Assembly: GCA_903885165.1 (NCBI GenBank)
Contig: CAISHO010000005.1
Location: 1 to 51,468, forward strand
DNA length: 51,468 nt
From: an uncultured Nitrosomonadales bacterium
Lineage (GTDB): Bacteria; Pseudomonadota; Gammaproteobacteria; Burkholderiales; Gallionellaceae
Reading direction: 5' to 3'
In this document: positions 1 to 8,188 of the stretch, piece after piece
How positions within the stretch are numbered: the first letter of the stretch is position 1
How the letters are laid out: every line of letters starts with the position of its first letter
Translations under genes and position numbers: made by a program
The notes under the pieces: generated by a model
Database searches by the model: none
What the model was told of the DNA's origin: nothing
What the model saw: only the letters and a program-made list of their open reading frames with translations

Positions 1-1263
1 ATTTTGCTGGTCTCGCACGACAGGGAATTTCTCAACGCCACGGTCAATCGCATCGCCCATGTTCATGACTGCGTGATCGATTGCTATGCCGGCGATTACG
101 ATGATTTCGAGCGCGCCCGAGCCGAGAAAATTGCTCAACAAAATCAAGCGTATGAGACGCAACAGTTAAAAATAGCCCATCTGGAAGATTTTGTGCGGCG
201 TTTTCGCGCACAGGCCACCAAGGCTAAGCAGGCGCAAAGCCGCATTAAGGCGCTGGATCGACTCACCCGCATCGCAGCAGTGCATGTTACCGATGGTCAC
301 TTCGAGTTGGAAATCGAAGCGCCTGAACGCAGTCCTGATCTGTTGATGCGCTTGGATAACATGGGCTTCTCCTATGGCGAGAAGTCGCTGTTCAAAAATA
401 TGAACATGGTGCTCAGAGCCGGTGCGCGCATCGCCTTGCTGGGGCCTAACGGGGCGGGTAAATCGACTCTGATCAAATTGCTGGTGGGTGAGTTGACGCC
501 GACCTCGGGGCGGCTGGATGTTACCCCCGAGATCCGTATCGGTTACTTCGCGCAGCATCAACTGGAAAATCTGGACAGTACGGCGACCCCTTTGCAACAT
601 ATGGAGCGGGTCGCGCCGAAAGAAACCACGCTGGCCTTGCGTACCTTTTTGGGCCGCTTCGGGCTGGCCGGGAATGCTGAGGACAGGCCGGTGGCGAGTT
701 TCTCCGGCGGAGAAAAAAGCCGCTTGGCGTTAGCGCTGCTGGCCTGGCAAAAGCCGCATCTGCTACTGCTCGATGAGCCGACCAACCATCTGGATCTGGA
801 TATGCGCGATGCGCTGACCATCGCGCTGGAAGAGTACGCCGGTGCGGTGGTGATCGTCTCCCATGATCGCAGTCTGATCCGCGCGGTGGCGGATGAGCTG
901 TGGCTGGTGGCGGATGGTCAGGCGGCGTTGTTTGACGGCGATCTGGAAGATTACAAGACTTGGATCGAGCAGAGACGGCCGCGTGAGACGGTGCAGGCTA
1001 AGCCTGCCAAACCGGTTCAGGCTGCGGCTCCGAAGCCCAATAAAAAGGCATTGCAATCAAAGCGTAATAAACTTGAAGTGGAATTGAATAAGGTGCAAAC
1101 CGAACTGGCGGAAATCAACCGTCAGTTAGGTGATCCAACCACCTATAGCAGTTGCAGCAATGATTTCATCGCGGGATTAAATGCTAGGCGCGAAATCGTG
1201 CAGGCAAAAGTCGATGAGCTCGAAGAGGTTTGGCTGGAGCTTGAAATGGCGCTGGAAGAATAG
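1..1263 (+). CDS. ABC-F family ATPase (YheS/Uup type), 5' partial
   Basis: This is the C-terminal part of a soluble duplicated-ATPase ABC-F protein; the reading frame is already open at base 1, so the true start lies outside the window. The first residues (LVSHDREFLN) are the end of the first ATPase domain. A charged linker follows, then a complete second ATPase domain with Walker A GPNGAGKS, signature SGGEKSRLALALL and Walker B LLLLDEPTNHLDL. The C-terminus is a Lys/Glu-rich coiled coil (about residues 340-420). There are no membrane segments. ABC-F proteins act on ribosomes or in DNA-related roles. The coiled-coil tail fits YheS or Uup, but I cannot choose between them without the N-terminal half. 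Confidence 0.9.
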   Translation: MLLVSHDREFLNATVNRIAHVHDCVIDCYAGDYDDFERARAEKIAQQNQAYETQQLKIAHLEDFVRRFRAQATKAKQAQSRIKALDRLTRIAAVHVTDGHFELEIEAPERSPDLLMRLDNMGFSYGEKSLFKNMNMVLRAGARIALLGPNGAGKSTLIKLLVGELTPTSGRLDVTPEIRIGYFAQHQLENLDSTATPLQHMERVAPKETTLALRTFLGRFGLAGNAEDRPVASFSGGEKSRLALALLAWQKPHLLLLDEPTNHLDLDMRDALTIALEEYAGAVVIVSHDRSLIRAVADELWLVADGQAALFDGDLEDYKTWIEQRRPRETVQAKPAKPVQAAAPKPNKKALQSKRNKLEVELNKVQTELAEINRQLGDPTTYSSCSNDFIAGLNARREIVQAKVDELEEVWLELEMALEE

Positions 1264-1360
1264 GGTGTCTGATCGTGCGGATACCTTTTTCACCAGATAG
1301 TGCGTGTAAATCGAAGGTTATATTTCGAACGCGCTTTTGAATTTTGAATAAATACTGATC

Positions 1361-1795
1361 ATGTTAAATTCTTTACACGAAATTCAGAGTGTTTCTGTTG
1401 CGATTCGAGACGCGGTCGCGCCCGTATTTTTGTTGACTGGCGTGGGCTCCATCTTGTCAGTTCTGGTTAACCGACTGGGGCGCGCCGTTGATCGCGCCCG
1501 CGTTGTGAATTCGATGACGCAAGTGCAGCGACTCAAGGTGATCGGTGAGTTTGAAATTATCGTTCAGCGTACCGGCTGGATCAGACGTTCAATCGGGCTG
1601 ATTACGCTGGCCGCCTTGTGTGTTTGCATGTCGATCGTCTCCTTGTTCGTCGAAGTTAAAATGGGGCTGAATGCGCCTGACTTTGTTTCAGACACATTTA
1701 TTGCTGCGATGCTGTTTCTTATTTCCGGATTGTTGTGTTTTTTGCGGGAAATTGCGTTGGCCTCGCGCGAGATTATTTTTCTCAACCGGGATTGA
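1361..1795 (+). CDS. DUF2721 family membrane protein
   Basis: This is a 144-residue protein with an N-terminal hydrophobic stretch (PVFLLTGVGSILSVLVNRL), a basic arginine-rich loop with DRAR, and two further membrane segments around residues 73-92 and 108-125. That layout, with the pattern of a membrane helix followed by NRxxRxxDRxR, is typical of the DUF2721 family, whose function is unknown. The ATG start is preceded by AT-rich sequence without a strong Shine-Dalgarno. It is separated from the ABC-F gene by about 100 bases and is probably its own unit. Confidence 0.8.
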   Translation: MLNSLHEIQSVSVAIRDAVAPVFLLTGVGSILSVLVNRLGRAVDRARVVNSMTQVQRLKVIGEFEIIVQRTGWIRRSIGLITLAALCVCMSIVSLFVEVKMGLNAPDFVSDTFIAAMLFLISGLLCFLREIALASREIIFLNRD

Positions 1796-1843
1796 TCAAC
1801 GCGTGCGCAGCCGGAACAGTCGTTCAGCTTTCTTCTGAGAACT

Positions 1844-2102
1844 ATCCGTTAATCCCGCGTCAGTAAAAAGTATTTCTGTTTACTCACAATATCTGTGGAT
1901 AACGCTGTGGATAAAGTTGGTGATAGCCGCCTTAACTTAGTGATGCATAAGGAGTTTTCTTGCGCTGCCTGTTTTTTATCTATATGGATTTCTATTAATA
2001 AACAACAGGTTGTATAATTTTATGTGGGCGAGTAGTAAGTTTCGATGTGCAAAGGGGCGTGATCGCTGGTTTTGTGGGTAATTTGAAATTTTCAATGTTT
2101 TT
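1844..2102. repeat. Direct repeat copy 1 of a 260-bp intergenic segment
   Basis: This segment aligns with 2799-3059. The first 137 bases match at roughly 85-90 percent by hand alignment; the middle has diverged, and the last 40 bases match again (GGCGTGAT...GCTGG...TTTGTGGGTAATT). It holds a pair of DnaA boxes and a strong Shine-Dalgarno-like AAGGAG at 1949-1954 followed by TTG at 1960. It fills most of the 420-base gap between the DUF2721 gene and the DUF1653 gene. No gene of ordinary length is visible in it. Confidence 0.85.
1894..1914 (-). promoter_or_regulatory. Tandem DnaA boxes (copy 1)
   Basis: Two perfect matches to the DnaA box TTATCCACA lie on the minus strand at 1894-1902 and 1906-1914, separated by three bases. 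The pair resembles the closely spaced boxes of replication origins, but no dnaA, dnaN or AT-rich unwinding element is nearby, so a regulatory or DnaA-titrating site is more likely than an origin. Confidence 0.6.
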
Positions 2103-2216
2103 ACGCTTCATTATTAATATAGGTTGAGTTCGCCTAAACTCGCTTTTACATTCAAGGTGTTGAAACTGATGCCGCCATGTTGTTCAATGAATTTTGTTCA
2201 GATGAGAGGGGATGAA

Positions 2217-2408
2217 ATGAAATATCGGCACTACAAGGGTGGAATTTACGAGATGGTTTGCGAGGCACATTTAGAAGCAGAGCCGAATGTCATGATGGTT
2301 GTCTATAAATCGGCTGATGGCACGATCTGGACGCGGCCCAAAAAAGTTTTCTTTGAAGATGTTGCTCATGAGGGATTGCTTGTGCCGCGCTTCGCGCCGA
2401 TAGTCTGA
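2217..2408 (+). CDS. DUF1653 family small protein
   Basis: This is a 63-residue protein matching the DUF1653 pattern: YRHYKGGIYE near the N-terminus, then a VVYKSADGTIW stretch and a WTRPKKVFFEDV segment near the middle. The function of the family is unknown. The frame is open further upstream, but the family starts at the MKYRHYKGG methionine, which has a GAGAGGGG Shine-Dalgarno just before it. It sits with the next gene between two copies of a direct repeat, so the pair may have arrived or duplicated together. Confidence 0.8.
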   Translation: MKYRHYKGGIYEMVCEAHLEAEPNVMMVVYKSADGTIWTRPKKVFFEDVAHEGLLVPRFAPIV

Positions 2409-2436
2409 GGCGAATATTTGCATTGAACGGTTGATT

Positions 2437-2757
2437 ATGGCGCCCCATCACAACGTTTATGTCATCGAACTCGCCAAGGACGTGCTGTCCGAAGCTAAAT
2501 TCAGAAAATGCAATCCGGGTTATGTGACTGGCAAGCCTTGCGTATATGTCGGCATGACCGGCTTAGATCCGGATGTGCGCTTCGATAAACATAAGGCCGG
2601 TATTCAGTCCAATCGCTATGTAAAACAATACGGGTTGCACCTGATGCCAGATCTGTACGAAGGATTTAATCCGATGGGCTATGGCGAGGCGTGCGACACC
2701 GAGGTCGAGATCGGTATCGATTTGCGCAGTGCGGGCTTTGGTGTCTGGCAGGCTTGA
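2437..2757 (+). CDS. GIY-YIG-like small protein
   Basis: This is a 106-residue protein. It opens with HNVYVIEL and continues with CVYVGMTGLDPDVRFDKHKAG, which resembles the GIY-YIG nuclease core (VYV...YVGMT...R...H). The conserved NPMGYGEA segment and a C-terminal helix ending in GFGVWQA agree with a family of small bacterial proteins annotated as GIY-YIG nuclease-like. An alternative TTG start lies two codons earlier; ATG at 2437 was chosen. It follows the DUF1653 gene by 28 bases and is probably cotranscribed. Actual nuclease activity is not shown by the sequence. Confidence 0.65.
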   Translation: MAPHHNVYVIELAKDVLSEAKFRKCNPGYVTGKPCVYVGMTGLDPDVRFDKHKAGIQSNRYVKQYGLHLMPDLYEGFNPMGYGEACDTEVEIGIDLRSAGFGVWQA

Positions 2758-2798
2758 CGCGGTAAAACTCTTCCCGCCTCAGAATTTCCCTATAAATC

Positions 2799-3059
2799 AT
2801 CCGCTAATCCCGCGTTAATAAAAGAGTATTTCTGTTTACCCACAATATCTGTGGATAACTCTGTGGATAAGGTGGGTGATTACCTCCTTAACTTCGTGTT
2901 GCATAAGGAGTTTTCTTGCGTTGCCTATTTTTTGATTTAATAAAATATTCATTATAAACAATTGGTTAGTTAAATTTGTTGGGTTGATCTGTTAGGCTCG
3001 CAGCGCGAAGTGGCGTGATTGCTGGCTTTGTGGGTAATTCCGAATTGTCAATGATTTTT
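2799..3059. repeat. Direct repeat copy 2 of the 260-bp intergenic segment
   Basis: This is the second copy of the segment at 1844-2102, here in the 475-base gap between the GIY-YIG-like gene and nadK. It keeps the paired DnaA boxes and the AAGGAG (2905-2910) followed by TTG (2916). The two tiny frames starting at these TTG codons both begin MRCLFF and then diverge and stop within 12-15 codons. Apart from the nadK promoter, nothing else is recognised in the rest of the gap. Confidence 0.85.
2850..2870 (-). promoter_or_regulatory. Tandem DnaA boxes (copy 2)
   Basis: Two perfect TTATCCACA matches lie on the minus strand at 2850-2858 and 2862-2870 with a three-base spacer, the same geometry as at 1894-1914. 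The boxes stayed intact while flanking bases diverged, which suggests they may be under selection. Confidence 0.6.
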
Positions 3060-3196
3060 GAGCGAAATTTTAATCCGGTCGTGCTTCAGGTCGAACTTAT
3101 CTGTGTAATCAGGCAGTTACCTTGCGTATGCGGAGTGTGTATTACGAGGTGATGGTTCATTCCTTCGTGAAAGTGGCAAAATGCAACTTGTCTGCT

Positions 3197-3225
3197 TTGT
3201 CATTGTTGGCGCAATGTGGTTTAAT
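3197..3225 (+). promoter_or_regulatory. Sigma-70 promoter of nadK, placed for a leaderless start
   Basis: The -35 element TTGTCA (3197-3202) and -10 element TTTAAT (3220-3225) each match consensus at five of six bases, with an ideal 17-base spacer. The expected transcription start is about base 3232, immediately before the nadK ATG at 3233. There is no Shine-Dalgarno before that ATG. Confidence 0.6.
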
Positions 3226-3232
3226 CACACCC

Positions 3233-4105
3233 ATGAAATTTCCTTTCAAGAACGTTGCCCTCATAGGTAAGCACAAGTCCCCGGAAGTAGCTGCGCCGTT
3301 GCTGCGTTTGGCTGATTTTTTGTCCGCCCAGGGGCTCAGCGTGGCGGTGGATAGTCTGACTGCCGAGAATTTGACCGGACATCCTTATCCCGTGATGGCG
3401 CTGGCCGATATGCCGCAAGTGGCGGATCTGGCTATCGTGATGGGCGGTGACGGGACGATGCTCAATATTGCGCGCACTTTCTCCCCGCATCATGTGCCGC
3501 TGATTGGTGTGAATCAAGGGCGATTGGGTTTTTTGACGGATCTGACGCTCGACAATATGCTCGACAGTATCACCGCGATGCTGGCCGGGCAGTTTGTCAC
3601 CGAGAAGCGTTTGCTGCTGTCGGCCCGGGTGATGCGCAATGAGGTTGAGGTGTTCAGCGGTTTGGCCTTCAATGAAGTGGTGGTGCACCGCAGCCATATC
3701 AGCAGCATGATCGAGTTCGAAGTGCGCATCGACGGTCAGTATCTTTATAACCAGCGCGCCGATGGATTGATTGTCGCTACGCCGACCGGATCTACGGCTT
3801 ACGCGATGTCGGCGGGCGGCCCTATCCTGCATCCGGGATTGGATGTGCTGGAGTTGGTGCCTATCTGTCCGCATACCCTCAGTAATCGCCCGATCGTCGT
3901 TAACAGTGCGTCGGTGCTGGAAATTTTAATGCACCGTAGCCACGATATTCGCGTGCGTCTGGATAGTCACACCAGTTTTGAATCGCAATTGAACGACAAA
4001 ATTATCGTCACCCGACATCCGGATTATGCCTGTCTGCTGCATCCGGTCGGGCACAGCTACTACCATACCCTGCGCGAAAAATTGCTTTGGAATCAGGCGC
4101 TTTAA
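3233..4105 (+). CDS. nadK: NAD kinase
   Basis: This 290-residue cytoplasmic enzyme phosphorylates NAD to NADP with ATP. It carries the family signature MGGDGTML, the NQGRLGFLTD segment and a GSTAYAMSAGGPI glycine-rich motif. The open frame extends upstream to 3122, but family alignment and length (about 290 residues) place the start at the MKFPFKNVALIGK methionine. A good promoter sits so close that the mRNA may be leaderless. recN starts 13 bases after the stop, so the two form an operon. Confidence 0.97.
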   Translation: MKFPFKNVALIGKHKSPEVAAPLLRLADFLSAQGLSVAVDSLTAENLTGHPYPVMALADMPQVADLAIVMGGDGTMLNIARTFSPHHVPLIGVNQGRLGFLTDLTLDNMLDSITAMLAGQFVTEKRLLLSARVMRNEVEVFSGLAFNEVVVHRSHISSMIEFEVRIDGQYLYNQRADGLIVATPTGSTAYAMSAGGPILHPGLDVLELVPICPHTLSNRPIVVNSASVLEILMHRSHDIRVRLDSHTSFESQLNDKIIVTRHPDYACLLHPVGHSYYHTLREKLLWNQAL

Positions 4106-4118
4106 CGGGCAAATAGCT

Positions 4119-5789
4119 ATGCTGAAATTTTTAAGCATCCGCGATTTTGTTATCGTCTCCAATCTGGAGTTGGCTTTTGGCAGCGGATTTACCGCATTGA
4201 CCGGTGAGACTGGTGCCGGGAAATCGATTTTGATCGACGCCTTGCTGCTGGCGCTGGGTGAGCGCGGCGATGCGACCATGGTGCGCAGCGGGTGTGAACG
4301 TGCCGAAATTACCGCTGAATTCGAAGTGAGCGCGATGCCCGCTTTGCAGGGTTGGTTGAATGAGCAGGCGCTAACCGGGGATGAAGGCGTGTGTCTAATG
4401 CGTCGCGTATTGGAAGCTGGCGGGCGTTCGCGTGGTTTTATCAACGGGCGCAGTGCTACCTTGCAGCAGATGCGTGAGGTTGGCGAACAAGTGCTGAATG
4501 TGCATGGTCAACACGCGCATCAAACTCTGTTACAACCGGATGCGCAGCGCGATCTGCTTGACGGTTATGCAAGCCTTCAGGCGGATACGGCGCTCGTCGC
4601 AGCCAGTTATCGCGAATGGCAAACTTTAAAAGCTCGCCGCATCAGTCTGACTCAGAATACCCAGGCGGTTGCGGCCGAACGTGAATTGTTGCAGTTTCAG
4701 CGCCGCGAGCTCGAAGCCTTGGCTTTTAACTTCGTCGACTGGGAAGAATTGCAGGTCGAGTACGCGCGTCTGGCGCATGCGGCGAGTCTCTTGGAGACGG
4801 CGGCCTTCGGGCTGGAAACCTTGAGCGAGGCGGATACCGCGTGCCTGGCGCAACTCAATGCCCTGACTACGCGCTTGCGCGACGGGATGGCGCACGATGC
4901 CAGTTTAGGTGATACCTTGCGATTGCTGGAGAGCGCACAGGCGGAAATGCAGGAAGCTGTGTACAGTCTGCGTCATTATCAGCAGCGTTTGGAGGCGGAT
5001 CCTCGTGAACTTGCCGTCAAAGAGCAGCGTATTCAAGAGGTGATGAGTGTCTCGCGCAAATATCGCGCAACGCCGGAACGATTGCCTGAAGTGGCGGAGC
5101 AGATTGCCGCGCGTTTATCTGTGTTGGGTGATGAAGCCGATCTGGCGGAACTTTCGAAAAAGGAAGAGGCTGCACGTCAGCGCTATCAGGACAGCGCCAA
5201 ACCCTTGAGCTGTGCGCGTGGGCTAGCTGCCGTGAAATTGTCGACGGAGATTACCGAGGCGATGCAGACGCTGGCGATGCAGGGCGGTCATTTTGCGGTG
5301 GCGCTGTTACCGCTGGCTGAGGGTAATGCGCATGGACTGGAAGCGGTCGAGTTCCAGGTCGCGGCTAATCCGGGTGTGCCGATGCGCAATATGGCGAAAG
5401 TGGCTTCCGGCGGTGAGTTATCGCGCATCAGTCTGGCGATACAAGTGGCGACCAGTCAAGTCGCCTGTGTGCCCACGTTGATCTTCGACGAAGTGGATAG
5501 TGGTATCGGCGGTCGGGTGGCGGAAATTGTCGGTTTATTGCTCAAACAATTGGGGCGTGATTATCAGGTGTTGTGTGTCACTCATCTACCGCAAGTGGCG
5601 GCGACGGCTGACAGGCAGTGGCAGGTGAGTAAAGCGGTGGAGCGCGGTGTCACCTTGAGTCACATCGAGGAATTGAGTCCCGTGCGGCGTATTGAGGAAA
5701 TTGCGCGCATGCTGGGCGGCGTGACGATTACCGATACCACCCGTAAACACGCTGCAGAGATGCTGGGGCTTGAGGTATCATGCGGCTGA
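4119..5789 (+). CDS. recN: DNA repair protein RecN
   Basis: This 556-residue SMC-like ATPase acts in recombinational repair of double-strand breaks. The N-terminus MLKFLSIRDFVIVSNLEL leads to Walker A GETGAGKS; a long coiled-coil middle region follows; the C-terminus has the signature ASGGELSRISLA and Walker B LIFDEVDSGIGG. The start was chosen at the MLKFLSIRDF methionine because the upstream extension overlaps nadK and is not family sequence. It follows nadK closely. I did not see a LexA box in the short spacer, so SOS control could come only from elsewhere. Confidence 0.97.
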   Translation: MLKFLSIRDFVIVSNLELAFGSGFTALTGETGAGKSILIDALLLALGERGDATMVRSGCERAEITAEFEVSAMPALQGWLNEQALTGDEGVCLMRRVLEAGGRSRGFINGRSATLQQMREVGEQVLNVHGQHAHQTLLQPDAQRDLLDGYASLQADTALVAASYREWQTLKARRISLTQNTQAVAAERELLQFQRRELEALAFNFVDWEELQVEYARLAHAASLLETAAFGLETLSEADTACLAQLNALTTRLRDGMAHDASLGDTLRLLESAQAEMQEAVYSLRHYQQRLEADPRELAVKEQRIQEVMSVSRKYRATPERLPEVAEQIAARLSVLGDEADLAELSKKEEAARQRYQDSAKPLSCARGLAAVKLSTEITEAMQTLAMQGGHFAVALLPLAEGNAHGLEAVEFQVAANPGVPMRNMAKVASGGELSRISLAIQVATSQVACVPTLIFDEVDSGIGGRVAEIVGLLLKQLGRDYQVLCVTHLPQVAATADRQWQVSKAVERGVTLSHIEELSPVRRIEEIARMLGGVTITDTTRKHAAEMLGLEVSCG

Positions 5790-5815
5790 CTTTGGAAAAT
5801 TAAGAGACTATCAAT

Positions 5816-6184
5816 ATGCGTTTTAAAATCATTCTGCTTTCCCTGTTGCTCGCTTCCTGCGGCAACATTTCGCTGCTCGACTCTATCCCTATGCCGACAT
5901 CCTATAAAATGGACATCCGTCAGGGGAATTTCGTGACGGCAGAAATGCGTGAAAAGATCAAGTTGGGGATGTCCAAATCTCAGGTGCGTTATGTTTTGGG
6001 CACGCCCATGGTGAGCGATGTGTTTCACGCCAATCGCTGGGATTATGTCTATCGTCTGGAGCAAAAAGCACGTCTGGTCGAACAGCAACGTCTGACGTTG
6101 TATTTTGAAAACGACAATCTGACCAAAATCGACGACAGCGATCTGCATGTGAAACCTGCGCCTGTCGTAGCAGAAGATAAATAA
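5816..6184 (+). CDS. bamE: Outer membrane assembly lipoprotein BamE (SmpA)
   Basis: This 122-residue lipoprotein has a short signal peptide ending in the lipobox LLASC, with Cys15 as the lipidated residue. The body shows the SmpA/OmlA fold: a G-x-S-x-x-Q-V-x-x-x-L-G-T-P pattern (LGMSKSQVRYVLGTPMVSD) and the strand NRWDYVYRL. BamE helps the Bam complex insert beta-barrel proteins. It sits between recN and dapB. In many betaproteobacteria a divergent fur gene lies next to bamE; none is present here. Confidence 0.93.
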   Translation: MRFKIILLSLLLASCGNISLLDSIPMPTSYKMDIRQGNFVTAEMREKIKLGMSKSQVRYVLGTPMVSDVFHANRWDYVYRLEQKARLVEQQRLTLYFENDNLTKIDDSDLHVKPAPVVAEDK

Positions 6185-6213
6185 TTGTAGATTCGTCTTG
6201 CAAGGAACTATAA

Positions 6214-7020
<807 letters not shown>

Positions 7021-7025
7021 CGGCA

Positions 7026-7046
7026 TTATCCGGCTGGCCGGCATAA
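7026..7046. terminator. Hairpin terminator after dapB
   Basis: TTAT-CCGG and CCGG-ATAA form a stem around a four-base CTGG loop with one bulged C, and T-rich sequence follows on the plus strand. It lies between convergent dapB and the minus-strand secreted protein gene. Confidence 0.55.
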
Positions 7047-7050
7047 CGGG

Positions 7051-7440
7051 TTATTTCTTTTTACAGGCGGTTTTCCATAGTTTTTCGCCTGGGCTGTCCG
7101 GGGCTAACGTTCTCCAGTCTCCTGCGTCCTTGTTGGTGTAAACGATGTCCCCCATGCCCATCGGTTCGGAGTGGCAGGTGGTATAAAGAATACGGGATAT
7201 CTTATTCTCGCAGTCGTATTCCGTCATGTCTTTCATGGACATGAATTTTTTCCCCGAGGTCTCGGTCTTGACTTCCCGGTGATCAAACAAGTCCCACATA
7301 CGCACTGTGTCCTTTAGTTTCTTGATGCTGGATGGGTCGGCATAGGCGGTCAGTTTGCTGTTACGGCTTACTTCAACCCATTCTGCCATCGCGCTGCTGC
7401 TCAAGGTAATCAGACAGGCTATAAAAAAAATACGGCGCAT
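7051..7440 (-). CDS. Small secreted protein, surface-adhesin E-like
   Basis: This 129-residue protein has a clear signal peptide (MRRIFFIACLITLSSSAMA) with predicted cleavage before EWVEV. The mature part shows the pattern W...YADPSSI...VRMWDLFDH...YDCE...W...PGS...C, which resembles proteins annotated as surface-adhesin protein E. Two or three cysteines could form disulfides. The start is the methionine of the signal peptide, with a GAGGAGC Shine-Dalgarno upstream. It begins 17 bases after mntP ends on the same strand, so the two are likely cotranscribed. Its role is not known; adhesion is only a family label. Confidence 0.7.
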   Translation of the reverse strand: MRRIFFIACLITLSSSAMAEWVEVSRNSKLTAYADPSSIKKLKDTVRMWDLFDHREVKTETSGKKFMSMKDMTEYDCENKISRILYTTCHSEPMGMGDIVYTNKDAGDWRTLAPDSPGEKLWKTACKKK

Positions 7441-7457
7441 AAAGTTGCTCCTCTTAT

Positions 7458-7994
7458 TTAAGTTAAAAGTATTTTGATGCCCATCAGGATTAGCACGGCA
7501 CCGCCAAAAATCTCCGCTTTTGATTCCAGCCAGGTGCCACTGCGACGGCCTATCAGTACGCCGCTCCAACTAAAGCAGAAGGTGATGATGCCGATGATGA
7601 GGCAGGCAAGATAAGCATTGAAGTTTATCAGAGTCAGGCTGAAACCGGCGGCCATGGCGTCGATGCTGGTGGCGATTGCAAGCAGTAGCATCATCTTGCC
7701 GGAAACATTGGCAATATCCTCTTCGATACCTTCCTGCAGGCCTTCGTATAACATTTTTGCGCCTATCAGGGTCAGCAGGGCGAAGGCGATCCAGTGGGCG
7801 TAAGATTCAACCCAGCCTAATATGCCGCGACCTGCCAGATAGCCTATGAAAGGCATGGCGGCCTGAAAACCACCGAAGAAAAGTCCTGCCTTGAGTCCCG
7901 AAATCGCGATGTTGCACCGTTTTGCGCCCAGTCCGATCGAGACGGCGAAGGCATCCATGCTCAGGGCAATGGCCAAAATAAGTATATCCAGCAT
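7458..7994 (-). CDS. mntP: Manganese efflux pump MntP (YebN)
   Basis: This 178-residue inner-membrane protein has six hydrophobic helices arranged as two similar halves. Each half contains the MntP signature with a conserved aspartate: [12 protein letters not shown] near residue 12 and [10 protein letters not shown] in the second half. The family exports Mn(II). The start is at [16 protein letters not shown]; the longer frame upstream is not family-like. I looked for a yybP-ykoY manganese riboswitch in the leader and did not recognise one. It is divergent from carA. Confidence 0.93.
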   Translation of the reverse strand: MLDILILAIALSMDAFAVSIGLGAKRCNIAISGLKAGLFFGGFQAAMPFIGYLAGRGILGWVESYAHWIAFALLTLIGAKMLYEGLQEGIEEDIANVSGKMMLLLAIATSIDAMAAGFSLTLINFNAYLACLIIGIITFCFSWSGVLIGRRSGTWLESKAEIFGGAVLILMGIKILLT

Positions 7995-8089
7995 GGGTGG
8001 TCTTCTGTGAACTGGACTCGCAAGCCGCTGATAAAGCGTATTGTATAACATGCGTTTTTGCGTGGGGAATACAAAGTTTGCACTTGAGT

Positions 8090-8118
8090 TTGATGCCGTT
8101 CCTGCAATCCGCTATAAT
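8090..8118 (+). promoter_or_regulatory. Sigma-70 promoter of carAB
   Basis: TTGATG (8090-8095) and a perfect TATAAT (8113-8118) are separated by 17 bases. The start would fall near 8125, giving a leader of about 64 bases before the carA GTG. Confidence 0.65.
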
Positions 8119-8188
8119 GCTCAACAATCTTTCGCGGGATGAGCTCACGGTTCTTCCCGCTTCTTTATGTCTATCTTGGGAGTATCTG

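Noticed and set aside
1890-2870. Replication origin suggested by four DnaA boxes
   Set aside because: There is no dnaA, dnaN, gidA or rpmH nearby, no AT-rich unwinding region, and the boxes are part of a duplicated spacer. A regulatory role fits better.
7995-8089. yybP-ykoY manganese riboswitch ahead of mntP
   Set aside because: I could not find the conserved loops or the expected stems in the minus-strand leader.
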